Part shown: in pieces, positions 36,272-44,948 of the stretch
Numbering within the stretch: the first letter of the stretch is position 1
Layout: every line of letters starts with the position of its first letter
DNA from: Myxococcales bacterium
Lineage (GTDB): Bacteria > Myxococcota_A > Bradymonadia > UBA7976 > UBA1532
Direction of reading: 5' to 3'
Assembly (NCBI GenBank): GCA_020633555.1
Contig: JACKDL010000004.1
Coordinates: forward strand, 214,638 to 278,637
DNA length: 64,000 bases
Position numbers and translations under genes: made by a program
Notes under the pieces: generated by a model
Told to the model about the DNA's origin: nothing
Seen by the model: the letters and a program-made list of their open reading frames with translations, nothing else
Database searches by the model: none

Positions 36272-39200
36272 TCAACTCAAGCCGTCGAGGGCCCCCTGCG
36301 CCAGCCGCGCACGGTCGGCGCGGTCCAGCCGCCCCCATTGATCCACCGCCAGCCGCAGCGCGGCCCGCGCCAGGGCGGTTTGGCCGGCGGCCGCGGCGGC
36401 GTGGCCGGCCTGCTCCAGCATGCGCGCGGCGTCCACGTCCCGCAGGCCCGTCCGCTCGATGAGGTCGTGGGCCTCGTCCACCGTGCGCCGGAAGTCGTCC
36501 CAGGCGTGCGCCGCGGCGTGGCCGGGCAGGCTGGCGGCCTGCAGGGCGGCCACCATGGGCCAGCGCCGCAGGCGCCGGAAGGTCTTGCGGGCCCGGGCCA
36601 GCACGGGCAGCGCCTCGGCGGGGCGCCCTGCCTCCATCAGCGTCAGCCCCAGGTTCGCCTCGGCGAACACGGCGTCCCGCGCGTCGATGATGCGCCACAG
36701 CTCCAGGGCCTGGCGGTACGCGGCGGTGGCGGCGTCCAGATCGCCATCCAGCCGGGCCAGCTCGCCGCGCTGGTTGGCGGCGCGGGCCAGCCCTTCGCGG
36801 TAGGCGGCGGCTTCGAAGGCGGCGGTGGCGGCGGCGTTGTGGCGCGCCGCGGCGGCCAGATCCCCGGCGCGTTTGGCGAGCTGACCCAGCGTGCTCTCGG
36901 CCAGGCCCACGTGGGCGCCATCCCCGATGGCCTGGGCGGCGGCCCGCGCGGCGTGGAAGGCGGCCTCGGCGTCGGCCGTGCGCCCCAGCCGCAGGCGCAC
37001 CGAGCCCAGCAGGAGCTGCGCGCGGGCCACCAGGTGCCGGTCGCCCAGCGTCTCGCCCAGGGCGGCGGCGGCCTCGAGCTTGGGCAGGGCCTGATCGGCC
37101 TCGCCGCGGTCGCGCAGGGCCGAGCCCAGCACCAGGTTCACGTTGGCCAGCACCCGCGGCCAGTCGTGCACGCGGGCGGCGCGGTGGGCCTTGCGGGCCT
37201 GCGCGGCCGCCGCGTCGAAGTCGTTGAGCAGGAGCGCCAGCCGCGACTCCAGCACCCACAGCGTGCCCCAGCGGGCGTCGGTGTCCGGCGGCTGCAGGCG
37301 CTGCATGGCCTCGCCCAGGGCGCGCACCAGGCGCCGGGCGCGGGGGCCATCGGTCTGGTCCAGGGCGGCCTCGGTGGCCGCGTGCAGCGTGGGCAGCGCC
37401 GCTGCGGGCTGTCCGGCGGCGAGCAGGTGCAGGGCGACCCGCTCGGGATCCACCCGGGGCAGTCTCTGCAGGGCCTGGGCGCAGGCGTCGTGGTGGCCCC
37501 GGTCGCGGCCGGCGGCCTGAGCGCGGCGCAAGACCGCCTCGCGCAGCATGGCATGGGCGAAGCGCCAGGGGCCGTGATCCGCCGCGTCGTCGCCCGCCGC
37601 ACCTGTGGCTGCAAGCCCCTGATCCAAAAGGCGATCTACCATGCGACCGTCGGCGGGCAGGCCCGCCGCGTCGCACGCGGCGCGCCACTCCTGCGGCTCG
37701 ATGGACAGCCCCAACGTCGCGGCCAACTCCAGCGCCTGGGCCGCTGCGGGATCCACGTCCGCCAGGGTGTGGGCCACCCGCCCGTCCCACAGCCCCTGCA
37801 CGTCGTCGGGCAGGGCGGCCTGCAGGTTGGCCCCGGGCGCGCGGTCGATGCCCTCGGGTCCCACGGCCAGCAGGCCCTGCTGCACCCAGGCCCGCACGAG
37901 CTGCACCGCAAACAGGGGGTTGCCGCCCGTGCGCTCCTCGATGCGCCGGGCCAGATCGCTGGACAGGCCCAGCATGGCCCGAATGAGGGTGTGGCGGCTG
38001 TGTCGGGGCAGGGGACCCACCGACACGGCGGTGACGCCCTCGTGGGCCTCGAAGGCCTGGACCAGCGCGGCGGACTCGGGTCGGTCGGCCAGCCGATCGG
38101 TGTTGACCGTCAGCACCACCAGCAGGGGCACGTCGGCGTCGGGATCGGCCGCCAGCAGGTCGCGGGCGAAGGCAAGCCCCTGGGGCCCCCACTGCCCGTC
38201 GTCCAGGTGCAGCACCACCGGGCGCACCTGGGCCAGCCGGTGCAGCAGGCGGCGCACGATGGCGCCGGCCTCGTCGGCCTTGTCCAGCCGGGGCACCCCC
38301 AGCAGGGCCCGCTCCTCGTCCGCGGCCGGCTCGATGACCTCGGCCAGCGCCTGTGCCTCGGCGGGATCGTCGTAGCCCACGTCGCCGAGCTGCTGCTGGA
38401 TGCGGGCCACCAACTCCGCCCGCACCAGGCCCCGCCCGTTCAGCAGGCGGCGCAGGGCGGCGGGCAGCCCGTGAGCCGGGCCTCGCTCGGCGGCGTAGGC
38501 CACCCGCAGGGGCACGGCGGCCCCCACCTCCTCGGCGCGCTGGGTGAGCCAGTCGGCCAGGGCGGTCTTGCCGAAGCCCGAGGCCCCGTGCAGCAGCACG
38601 CCGCGAGGCTGTCCCGTCTGCACCACGGCCCGCAGATCGGCCCACAGGGTGTCCCGCTCGGCCTCGCGGCCCACGAAGGGCAGGCTGCGCAGCTCGAACA
38701 GGCCCAGGCCGGCGCCACGGCGGGCGGCCCGGGGCGCCTCGCTGCGTGCCTCGCGCCAGTCGGTGGGCACGGCGGCCCGGGGCACCCGGCTGGCGCAACC
38801 CAGCGCCTCGGCGGCGGGCTCCACCGTGGTGGGCGGCAGATCCGGCAGCGTGGGCCCCTCGAGGGTGGGCGCGGTGCCCAGATCCTCCAGCTCGGCGGCG
38901 GTGGGGCTGCCCCACGGGGCCAGCGACAACGGCGCCTGGGACAGGGCGCTCAAGGCCCAGCGGGCGTCGGCGGCGCACTGAAAGCGCATCTCGGGCGGCT
39001 TGGTGAGCAGCCGCCGCAGCCAATCCTCCAGGCCCGCCGGCACGGGGAACCGCGGCCGGAGCGCCGGAGGCAGCTCGGTCATCTGCGCCACGAGGGTGGC
39101 CAGGGGCTGCGCCCGCTGCAGCGGCGGCGCGCCGGCCACCAGCTCCCACACCATGCAGCCCAGGGCGTAAAGGTCGGTCCAGGGCCCCTGATCGCGGGCC

Positions 39201-39799
39201 AGGCCGCGGATCTGCTCGGGGGCCATGTACGCGGGCGTGCCGGCGGTCTGACCCGCCTTGGTGGCCCCGGTGGTCAGGTCGTCGCCGGCCTCGTGGACGG
39301 CCACACCGAAGTCGGTGAGCACCGGCCGACCCTCGGCGTCCAGCAGCACGTTGTCGGGCTTCAGGTCGCGGTGGATGACCCCGCGAGCGTGGGCGTGGCC
39401 CAGCGCGTCCAGCAGATCCATCACCGCGGCCCGCAGGCCGGGCCAGTCCAGCCCGGGGAGGTCTGGGCTGAGCGCGCCCCCGTCCAGGCGGTCCATCACC
39501 AGGAACGGGCTGCCGGCGGGCAGAGGGGCGGGGGCTTCGTCGGCGATCTGGCCGAAGTCGTGCACCCTCACGATGCCCGGGTGATCCAGGCGCGCCACCG
39601 CGCGGACCTCGCGGCGGAAGGCCCGCTGGTAGCCCGGCTGGCGCGAGATGTCGGCGGTGATGACCTTGATGGCCACCGGCCAGGCCTCGGCGGCGTGGCG
39701 GGCGGCCCAGACCTGCCCCATGCCCCCTTGACCCAGGAGCTCGTCCAGGCGGAAGGGGCCGAGGTGGGGGCGTGCGGTCACGGCCACCTTGTCGGGCAT
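36272..39799 (-). CDS. Serine/threonine protein kinase fused to ATPase and TPR domains (PknK-like)
   Basis: 1175 residues. Kinase domain ~15-280 with all key motifs: glycine loop LGQGGMGQVW, VAIK lysine, catalytic HRDLKPDN (near residue 143), DFG and PAYMAPEQI. After a linker, a AAA/STAND-like ATPase has Walker A GASGFGKT (near 405) and VLHLDDGQWG as Walker B. The C-terminal half (~700-1175) is Ala-rich TPR-type helices. The kinase is expected to be active and to sense or scaffold via the TPRs. The start is ATG 39799 or GTG 39805; no good Shine-Dalgarno is seen for either, and a palindrome overlaps this spot. Confidence 0.9.
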   Translation of the reverse strand: MPDKVAVTARPHLGPFRLDELLGQGGMGQVWAARHAAEAWPVAIKVITADISRQPGYQRAFRREVRAVARLDHPGIVRVHDFGQIADEAPAPLPAGSPFLVMDRLDGGALSPDLPGLDWPGLRAAVMDLLDALGHAHARGVIHRDLKPDNVLLDAEGRPVLTDFGVAVHEAGDDLTTGATKAGQTAGTPAYMAPEQIRGLARDQGPWTDLYALGCMVWELVAGAPPLQRAQPLATLVAQMTELPPALRPRFPVPAGLEDWLRRLLTKPPEMRFQCAADARWALSALSQAPLSLAPWGSPTAAELEDLGTAPTLEGPTLPDLPPTTVEPAAEALGCASRVPRAAVPTDWREARSEAPRAARRGAGLGLFELRSLPFVGREAERDTLWADLRAVVQTGQPRGVLLHGASGFGKTALADWLTQRAEEVGAAVPLRVAYAAERGPAHGLPAALRRLLNGRGLVRAELVARIQQQLGDVGYDDPAEAQALAEVIEPAADEERALLGVPRLDKADEAGAIVRRLLHRLAQVRPVVLHLDDGQWGPQGLAFARDLLAADPDADVPLLVVLTVNTDRLADRPESAALVQAFEAHEGVTAVSVGPLPRHSRHTLIRAMLGLSSDLARRIEERTGGNPLFAVQLVRAWVQQGLLAVGPEGIDRAPGANLQAALPDDVQGLWDGRVAHTLADVDPAAAQALELAATLGLSIEPQEWRAACDAAGLPADGRMVDRLLDQGLAATGAAGDDAADHGPWRFAHAMLREAVLRRAQAAGRDRGHHDACAQALQRLPRVDPERVALHLLAAGQPAAALPTLHAATEAALDQTDGPRARRLVRALGEAMQRLQPPDTDARWGTLWVLESRLALLLNDFDAAAAQARKAHRAARVHDWPRVLANVNLVLGSALRDRGEADQALPKLEAAAALGETLGDRHLVARAQLLLGSVRLRLGRTADAEAAFHAARAAAQAIGDGAHVGLAESTLGQLAKRAGDLAAAARHNAAATAAFEAAAYREGLARAANQRGELARLDGDLDAATAAYRQALELWRIIDARDAVFAEANLGLTLMEAGRPAEALPVLARARKTFRRLRRWPMVAALQAASLPGHAAAHAWDDFRRTVDEAHDLIERTGLRDVDAARMLEQAGHAAAAAGQTALARAALRLAVDQWGRLDRADRARLAQGALDGLS

Positions 39800-39816
39800 T
39801 GCCACGGCGGTGGCAA
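39799..39816. promoter_or_regulatory. Perfect palindrome over the kinase start codon
   Basis: TTGCCAC (39799-39805) and GTGGCAA (39810-39816) are perfect inverted copies separated by four bases, covering both candidate start codons of the kinase gene. It could be an operator or an mRNA hairpin that hides the start. Confidence 0.35.
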
Positions 39817-39869
39817 GGGGCGTTTCATCGGCGCCTCGACCACGCAGACCCGTGGCGCCGCCGGTCAGC

Positions 39870-40340
39870 TCAGAGCGGATCGGGCTCCCAGCCCGCGGTC
39901 TGCCAAGCCGTGGGGTTGTTGGTCAGATCGGCGATCTTGGCGATGTCCGCCTCGGAGATGGCGATGTGCGGCTGCAGCGTGCCGTCGGTCTTCAGCGTGG
40001 CGATCTGGCTGACGTTGCTGACGGCCACCGTCTTGGCGTGGGTGGCCAGGGTCTGCGCGATGCTGGTCTTGCCGAGCTTGCGGGCGATCTCGGCGGCGTA
40101 GAGCAGGGTGGTGCTCTCCTTGAACGCCGTCTTCTCGGGGGCGGGCCACTTCGGGTCCGCCAGCTTGGGCGCCTCGGCGCTGAGGATGTCCCAGGCGGCC
40201 TTCATCTCGGCCACCTGGAACAGCTTGTAGGTGGTGGTCTTGGTGGCGGTGGGCGCCGTGGCGGTGAGGGTCTTCACCTGGGCCAGCGCGGGCACGGCCA
40301 GGGCCAGGGGGAGCAGGGCGAGGATCAGCGAGCGGAACAT
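39870..40340 (-). CDS. Small exported protein of unknown function
   Basis: 156 residues from ATG 40340 (AGGAG 5 bases ahead; a longer open frame exists but lacks a signal). A signal peptide MFRSLILALLPLALAVPALA-Q gives a mature helical protein of ~135 residues rich in Thr, Ala and Lys (TKTTTYKLFQVAEMKAAWDILSAEAPKLA). No domain recognised. It lies 70 bases ahead of the kinase gene on the same strand and may be cotranscribed. Confidence 0.7.
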   Translation of the reverse strand: MFRSLILALLPLALAVPALAQVKTLTATAPTATKTTTYKLFQVAEMKAAWDILSAEAPKLADPKWPAPEKTAFKESTTLLYAAEIARKLGKTSIAQTLATHAKTVAVSNVSQIATLKTDGTLQPHIAISEADIAKIADLTNNPTAWQTAGWEPDPL

Positions 40341-40488
40341 GGGCACTCCTGGGAGGGTCTGGACACGCCGCGCGCAGCGAGCCGCGGATGACTGCGCCTT
40401 GGGCTGTACATCGGGACGGTGCCGCGGCGCCTGACCGGACACGGGCTGTGTGGGTGAATTCGACCCGGCGGCCAGTATTTCGCCCCCG

Positions 40489-41058
40489 TCATGGGCAGCG
40501 GCCGCCCGCCAGAGCCCGGATCTGCTGGCCGGCCCAGGCGTAGGCTGCCGAGGTGAACTCGGGGGTCACGGGCCCGCCCTCCACCTGCACCACCTGCACC
40601 AGCCGCGGGCCCACGGGGGCGTGCGCGAAGGTGAGCTGCCCCGCCAGGTCGTACTCCATCTGCGCGGGGTAGCGGCACACCGGGTCGTCGCAGGTCACCT
40701 GGGGATCGATGCCCTCGCCATGGCGAGCCTTCAGGTCGCGCTGCAGCGTGGCCAGCCGGGGCGTCAGGGCGGCGCCGCACAGGCGCTCGGCGGTGCGCAC
40801 GACCCCGTCGGGGCCGGCGTGGGGGTCGTCGCCCGCGGTGTCGGTGTAGACCTGGATCCACAGCACGCCCACCCGGGGGTCCACGGCGGCCTTCACGGCG
40901 TTGGGCATGGAGGCCAGGCGCCGCACCAGCCGGGCGTCGATGGGCACGGGCGGCGGGACCCGCACGGTGGCGCTGCGCGAGGCCGGTGCGGGGGCCGACG
41001 GCACGCCGGGCGCTCCCCCGCAGCCGATGAGCGCGAGGGCGAGCAGGGCGCGGCGCAT
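40489..41058 (-). CDS. Small lipoprotein, AgmX/PglI-type C-terminal domain possible
   Basis: 189 residues from ATG 41058, chosen because GGAGG lies 6 bases upstream; another ATG at 41064 abuts the GGAGG. Lipobox LIGC followed by a Pro/Ala/Ser linker. The mature part has two Cys pairs (RLCGAAL, VTCDDPVCRYP) and phrases such as VDPRVGVLWIQVYTDTAGDD. No domain is confidently recognised; an AgmX/PglI-like fold is only a guess. Divergent from gloB. Confidence 0.68.
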   Translation of the reverse strand: MRRALLALALIGCGGAPGVPSAPAPASRSATVRVPPPVPIDARLVRRLASMPNAVKAAVDPRVGVLWIQVYTDTAGDDPHAGPDGVVRTAERLCGAALTPRLATLQRDLKARHGEGIDPQVTCDDPVCRYPAQMEYDLAGQLTFAHAPVGPRLVQVVQVEGGPVTPEFTSAAYAWAGQQIRALAGGRCP

Positions 41059-41138
41059 GGGCATCCTCCAGTGTCGAAACGCGGTAGATTCTCGGCCCGA
41101 CCGGCCCTTTGACGCCAACTTCCCCCCGGAGGCGCCCC

Positions 41139-42017
41139 GTGCAGCACGCCGTGACCCAGCCCATCCCGCCCTTCAAGACCGCTGACGGCCGGCTCGAGAT
41201 CCACGGCATCCCGGTGTGGGTGGACAACCTGAGCTGGCTGGCCGTGTGCACCCGCACGGGGGCGGCGGTGGTCATCGACGGGCCCGAGGCGCCGCCGGTG
41301 CTGGCGAAGTGCGCCGCGCTGGGCGCCGAGCTGACGGGGGTGCTGAACACCCACGTGCACGGAGATCACGTGGGGGTGAACCAGGGCCTGGCGAAGCTGG
41401 GCCTGCTGGGCGGGCTGACGGTGTGCGGCCCGGCGAAGCAGGCCGCCAAGGTGCCGGGCCTGACCCGCGGCGTGGGCGAGGGCGACCGGGTGCAGATCGG
41501 CGCCGTGGAGGGCCAGGTCTGGCTCACCGAGGGCCACCAGGATGGCCACGTGAGCTTCGTGTTCGGCGACGCCCTGTTCTGCGGCGACACCCTGTTCGCC
41601 GGCGGCTGCGGCTACCTGTTCGACGGCCCGCCCGCGAAGATGCACGCCAGCCTGCAGCGGCTGATGACCCTGGACGGGGCCACCCGCGCCTTCTGCGCCC
41701 ACGAGTACACCCAGGACAACCTGCGCTTCGCGTGGTTCGTCGAGCCCGACAACGCCGCACTGGCGGCCCGCATCCGGCGGGACTGGGCCACCCGGGCCAC
41801 CGGCGGCTGCACCCTGCCTGGCACCCTCGCCGAGGAGCGCGCCAGCAACCCCTTCGTGCGGGTGGACTCGGCCACGATCCGCCGGCGCGTCGCCGCGGAG
41901 CTGCCCGAGCGCGCGCTGGACTCGGGCGAGGCGGTGTTCGCCGCCACCCGGGCGCTGAAGGACACCAAGCGCCACAAGGACGCCGTGCCCGACGCGGCCC
42001 TGCCGCTGTTGGGGTAG
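41139..42017 (+). CDS. gloB: Hydroxyacylglutathione hydrolase (glyoxalase II) family protein
   Basis: 292 residues from GTG 41139 with CGGAGG 7 bases ahead. The metal-binding motif is THVHGDH (H72, H74, D76, H77), with later ligands in TEGHQDGH, FCGDTLF and CAHEYT. The segments FCGDTLFAGGCGYLFDGPPAKMHASL and CAHEYTQDNLRFAWFVEPDN match glyoxalase II closely, including the glutathione-binding region. The family reaction is hydrolysis of S-lactoylglutathione to lactate in methylglyoxal detoxification. The C-terminus (FAATRALKDTKRHKDAVP) is also typical. No lactoylglutathione lyase gene is nearby. Confidence 0.9.
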   Translation: MQHAVTQPIPPFKTADGRLEIHGIPVWVDNLSWLAVCTRTGAAVVIDGPEAPPVLAKCAALGAELTGVLNTHVHGDHVGVNQGLAKLGLLGGLTVCGPAKQAAKVPGLTRGVGEGDRVQIGAVEGQVWLTEGHQDGHVSFVFGDALFCGDTLFAGGCGYLFDGPPAKMHASLQRLMTLDGATRAFCAHEYTQDNLRFAWFVEPDNAALAARIRRDWATRATGGCTLPGTLAEERASNPFVRVDSATIRRRVAAELPERALDSGEAVFAATRALKDTKRHKDAVPDAALPLLG

Positions 42018-42046
42018 ACTCCCCCCGCGAACCCGGGGGAGCGCCC

Positions 42047-44158
42047 ATGACACGTCTCTTGATCCTGGCCCTGGCGGCCACGCTGGCGGTGGCCTGCGAC
42101 GACGGCGGTGGCGGGGGTGGCGGCGGGGCCGACGCCCAGCCGCCGCCCGACGCCGTGCACGCGGACCAGGCCCCGGCCGACGCTGCGCCCACGGACCAGG
42201 CCGTCGTCGACGCGGCACCCCCGCCCGATCAGAGCCCGCCCGCCGACCAGGGCCCGCCCGCCGACCAGGGCCCCGACCAGTTCATGCGCGAGTGCGACGA
42301 CGGCGAGGTGTACTGCGCCAACGCCGGCCGCCCCGAGCGGGTGACCTGCGAGGCCGGCCGCTGGGTGCTGGGCGCCTGCCCCGCGGGCCAGATCTGCCTG
42401 GGCGAGGGCGCCTGCCTGCCCGATCCCGCGGAGTGCGCCGACGGCGACCGCATCTGCCTGGACGCCCAGACGCCCGCCCGCTGCGACCCCGGCCTGGGCT
42501 GGAGCCCGGCCCGCGCCTGCCCCGAGGGCACCGCCTGCTCGGGCCGCGGCGAGTGCCGCTCGGTGGCCTGCGCCACCAACGAGCAGAGCCAGAGCTACCT
42601 GGGCTGCGACTACCAGGTCATCGACCTGCCCAACCTGGCCTTCGCCGAGATCGGCGCCACCGCCGACGCGCCGCTGGGGGTGGTGCTGACCAACCCCGAC
42701 GCCGCCGAGCCCGTGCGGGTGACCGTGCGCGGCCCCGACGGCCGGCTGGCCGCGCTGGTGGGCGAGGTGACTATCACGCCGCCGCCCACCGCGCTGGGCG
42801 AGTTCGAGCCGGTGACCGTGCGCAGCGAGGTGCGCAGCCCGCAGGGCGTGGTGAGCCAGGCCTTCACCGAGGCCGCCGCGCTGGAGGTGCCGCCCGGCGG
42901 CCTGGCCACCCTGCTGCTGCCCCACCAGGGCTGGGACGGCCGCGGCGGCGTGCGCCTGGAGGCCTGGCGGGTCTCCAGCGACCGCCCGGTGGCCGCCTAT
43001 CAGTTCAGCCCGTACTGCTGCAACTTCAGCTACACCAACGACGCCAGCCTGCTGCTGCCCATCGGCGCGCTGGGCACCGTGTACCGCAACGTCGGCGTGC
43101 CCGCCTGGGAGACCGCGGACCAGGACCGCGACGGCAACCCGGTCGAGGGGCCCGGCTTCCCGGCGACGCTGACCGTCATCGGCACCCAGCCCGGCACGCG
43201 GGTGACGGTGACGCTGCCCGCCGGGGTGCAGGTGGACGAAGATCCCACCCAGCGCAGCCAGCGCAACGGGCAAGTGCTCTCGGCGGTGCTGGGGGACAGC
43301 GAGGTGTGGACCATCGAGGCCCGGCAGACCGTCCGGGTGGGCAACGACTACATCGGCCAGGATCTCAGCGGCGCGCGGGTGGAGGCCACGGCGCCGGTGG
43401 CCGTGTTCACGGGCCACCAGTGCACCTACTACCCCCAGGACTCGGCCGCCTGCGACCACCTGGAGGAGCAGCTCTTCCCCGTGGACGCCTGGGGCGCCCA
43501 GTTCCTGCTCACCCCGCCCAAGCTGCGCAGCCCGAACCCGGCGCTGGCCCGCGAGACCACCTACTGGAAGCTGGTAGCCGACACCGACGCGACCGTCGTC
43601 ACCCTGGGCGTGCCCTTCGCCGATCTGAGCCCTGCGCCCCCTGGCGCCGCCGGCGTGCCCGACTGCGGCGCCCGGCTGACGGGCCCCGACCAGATCACCT
43701 TGCAAGCCGGGGAGTTCTGCGAGTTCGGCAGCCGCCGCCCCGTGGCCGTGCAGGCCAGCGCGCCGGTGCAGATCATGGGCATCATGAGCGGCCAGGCCAC
43801 GGTGGGCTTCAACTTCGACCCCGCCGGCCAGAACGCGGGCGATCCGGCCATCTGGATCGTGCCCCCGCAGCGCCAGTTCCGCCGCAGCTACGCCTTCCTG
43901 GCCCCCGACACCTACTACGTGGACTACGTGACCGTGGTGGCGCCCGTGGGCACTGAGCTGACCCTGGACGGCCAGCCGGTGGACATGATCGGCGCCGAGC
44001 GCGTCGCCGGCGCCGACGGCTTCTTCGTGCAGGCCATCGAGATCGAGGACGGCCCCCACCGCATCGAGGGCAGCGCGCCCTTCGGGATCCTGGTGTACGC
44101 CTACGATGACTACGTGAGCTACGCGTTCACGGGCGGGCTGGACCTGAGCAAGCGTTAG
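42047..44158 (+). CDS. Lipoprotein with IgGFc-binding-protein-like domain
   Basis: 703 residues. Lipobox LAVAC, a Gly run (GGGGGGGG), then an Asp/Gln/Pro linker containing a perfect short repeat (PPADQG twice). A Cys-rich stretch (~85-175, with CEAGRWVLGACPAGQICLGEGAC) precedes a ~520-residue domain with VAVFTGHQCTYYPQDSAACDHLEEQLFPVDAWG, the landmark of bacterial IgGFc-binding-protein-like domains. A GGGGGAG lies 6 bases ahead of the ATG, and the upstream gloB stop is 29 bases away. Such proteins are common surface proteins of Myxococcota; the mammalian-derived name does not imply that IgG is the ligand. Confidence 0.82.
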   Translation: MTRLLILALAATLAVACDDGGGGGGGGADAQPPPDAVHADQAPADAAPTDQAVVDAAPPPDQSPPADQGPPADQGPDQFMRECDDGEVYCANAGRPERVTCEAGRWVLGACPAGQICLGEGACLPDPAECADGDRICLDAQTPARCDPGLGWSPARACPEGTACSGRGECRSVACATNEQSQSYLGCDYQVIDLPNLAFAEIGATADAPLGVVLTNPDAAEPVRVTVRGPDGRLAALVGEVTITPPPTALGEFEPVTVRSEVRSPQGVVSQAFTEAAALEVPPGGLATLLLPHQGWDGRGGVRLEAWRVSSDRPVAAYQFSPYCCNFSYTNDASLLLPIGALGTVYRNVGVPAWETADQDRDGNPVEGPGFPATLTVIGTQPGTRVTVTLPAGVQVDEDPTQRSQRNGQVLSAVLGDSEVWTIEARQTVRVGNDYIGQDLSGARVEATAPVAVFTGHQCTYYPQDSAACDHLEEQLFPVDAWGAQFLLTPPKLRSPNPALARETTYWKLVADTDATVVTLGVPFADLSPAPPGAAGVPDCGARLTGPDQITLQAGEFCEFGSRRPVAVQASAPVQIMGIMSGQATVGFNFDPAGQNAGDPAIWIVPPQRQFRRSYAFLAPDTYYVDYVTVVAPVGTELTLDGQPVDMIGAERVAGADGFFVQAIEIEDGPHRIEGSAPFGILVYAYDDYVSYAFTGGLDLSKR

Positions 44159-44185
44159 CACCGCAGGGCTTGCGGGCTGTGCGCG

Positions 44186-44214
44186 TTGAGCGACTGGCCG
44201 AGGTTCGCTAGCTT
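44186..44214 (+). promoter_or_regulatory. Putative sigma-70 promoter of the toxin-antitoxin pair
   Basis: TTGAGC (44186-44191) and TAGCTT (44209-44214) are 17 bases apart, 34 bases before the antitoxin ATG and directly adjoining the palindromic site at 44214-44237. Confidence 0.45.
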
Positions 44215-44237
44215 GATGGCCATCAGAATGGCCATCA
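44214..44237. promoter_or_regulatory. Likely antitoxin operator: two ATGGCCAT palindromes
   Basis: TGATGGCCATCA (44214-44225) is a perfect 12-base palindrome. A second ATGGCCATCA (44228-44237) follows 12 bases later from centre to centre, just before the Shine-Dalgarno of the antitoxin gene. This is the expected layout for autoregulation by a Phd/YefM-type antitoxin. Confidence 0.6.
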
Positions 44238-44247
44238 GGAGACAGCC

Positions 44248-44517
44248 ATGCATGCGTGGTCGATCGCGAAGGCAAAGGACGGGCTGACCAGGCTTCTGCG
44301 CGAGGTTGAAGGCGGCGAGCCGGTCGAAATCACCCGCCGCGGCGAGCCGGTGGCGGTTGTCATCAGCATCGAGGCGTACCGGGCGATGCAGCAGGCCCGG
44401 CCGACGCTCTATGAGGCGGTCATGGCGTGGCGGGCAGAGACCGAGGTCGAAGAGCCCCCCGAGGATTGGCTCAAGGATGTTCGCGCCAAGGACTCCGGGC
44501 GCGATTTCGAATGGTGA
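44248..44517 (+). CDS. Phd/YefM-type antitoxin
   Basis: 89 residues. The N-terminal DNA-binding part reads HAWSIAKAKDGLTRLLREVEGGEPVEITRRGEPVAVVISIEAY, the Phd/YefM fold (two beta-alpha units and 'RRGEPVAVV' hairpin). The C-terminal ~30 residues (EEPPEDWLKDVRAKDSGRDFEW) are the expected toxin-binding tail. AGGAGA lies 5-6 bases ahead of the ATG. It is followed directly by a PIN toxin with overlapping reading frames. Base composition is lower in G+C than the neighbours. It should neutralise the toxin and repress the pair through the palindromes upstream. Confidence 0.88.
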   Translation: MHAWSIAKAKDGLTRLLREVEGGEPVEITRRGEPVAVVISIEAYRAMQQARPTLYEAVMAWRAETEVEEPPEDWLKDVRAKDSGRDFEW

Positions 44518-44948
44518 GCCTGCGCTACCTGCTTGACACCAACGTCCTGTCAGAGTTGGCCAGGCCTCGCGCTGCGCCACAGGTCATGGCCGCCGTTGAG
44601 GCGGCGCGCGGCTCGACCGCGACCTCTGCGACGGTCTGGCACGAGCTGCTCCGCGGCACCGCCCGCCTGGCCGAGGGGCGCAGGAAGCAGGACCTTCAGG
44701 CGTGGCTGGTTCGGATCGAGGCTGCCATTCCCATCCTCCCATACGACGCTGAGGCAGCGCGGTGGCACGCGCAGCAGTCGGCGCGGTTGATGGGCTTGGG
44801 TCGTCCACCACCCTACGCGGACGGGCAGATCGCAGCCGTCGCTGCGGTCAATGGGCTGGTTCTTGTGACCCGAAACGTCAAGGATTTCGAGGGCTACGAG
44901 GGGCTTCTCGTCGAAGACTGGTTTCAGCCGACGCCAGCCAGGTCGTAG
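44511..44948 (+). CDS. VapC-like PIN-domain toxin ribonuclease
   Basis: 145 residues. The PIN active-site acids are in place: D9 (LLDTNVLSEL), E45 (WHELL), D104 (PYADGQIAAVA) and D125 (TRNVKDFEGY). The family cleaves tRNA or other RNA in a Mg-dependent way and is held inactive by its antitoxin. The ATG at 44511 (or GTG 44514, GTGA) overlaps the antitoxin stop, which couples their translation. The 3' end overlaps the convergent Uma2 gene by 25 bases. Confidence 0.88.
   Translation: MVSLRYLLDTNVLSELARPRAAPQVMAAVEAARGSTATSATVWHELLRGTARLAEGRRKQDLQAWLVRIEAAIPILPYDAEAARWHAQQSARLMGLGRPPPYADGQIAAVAAVNGLVLVTRNVKDFEGYEGLLVEDWFQPTPARS

Noticed and set aside
36338..40012. 1224-codon plus-strand open frame opposite the kinase gene
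   Set aside because: No motifs, and composition dominated by Gly, Gln, His and Ala. The opposite strand has a complete kinase and ATPase.
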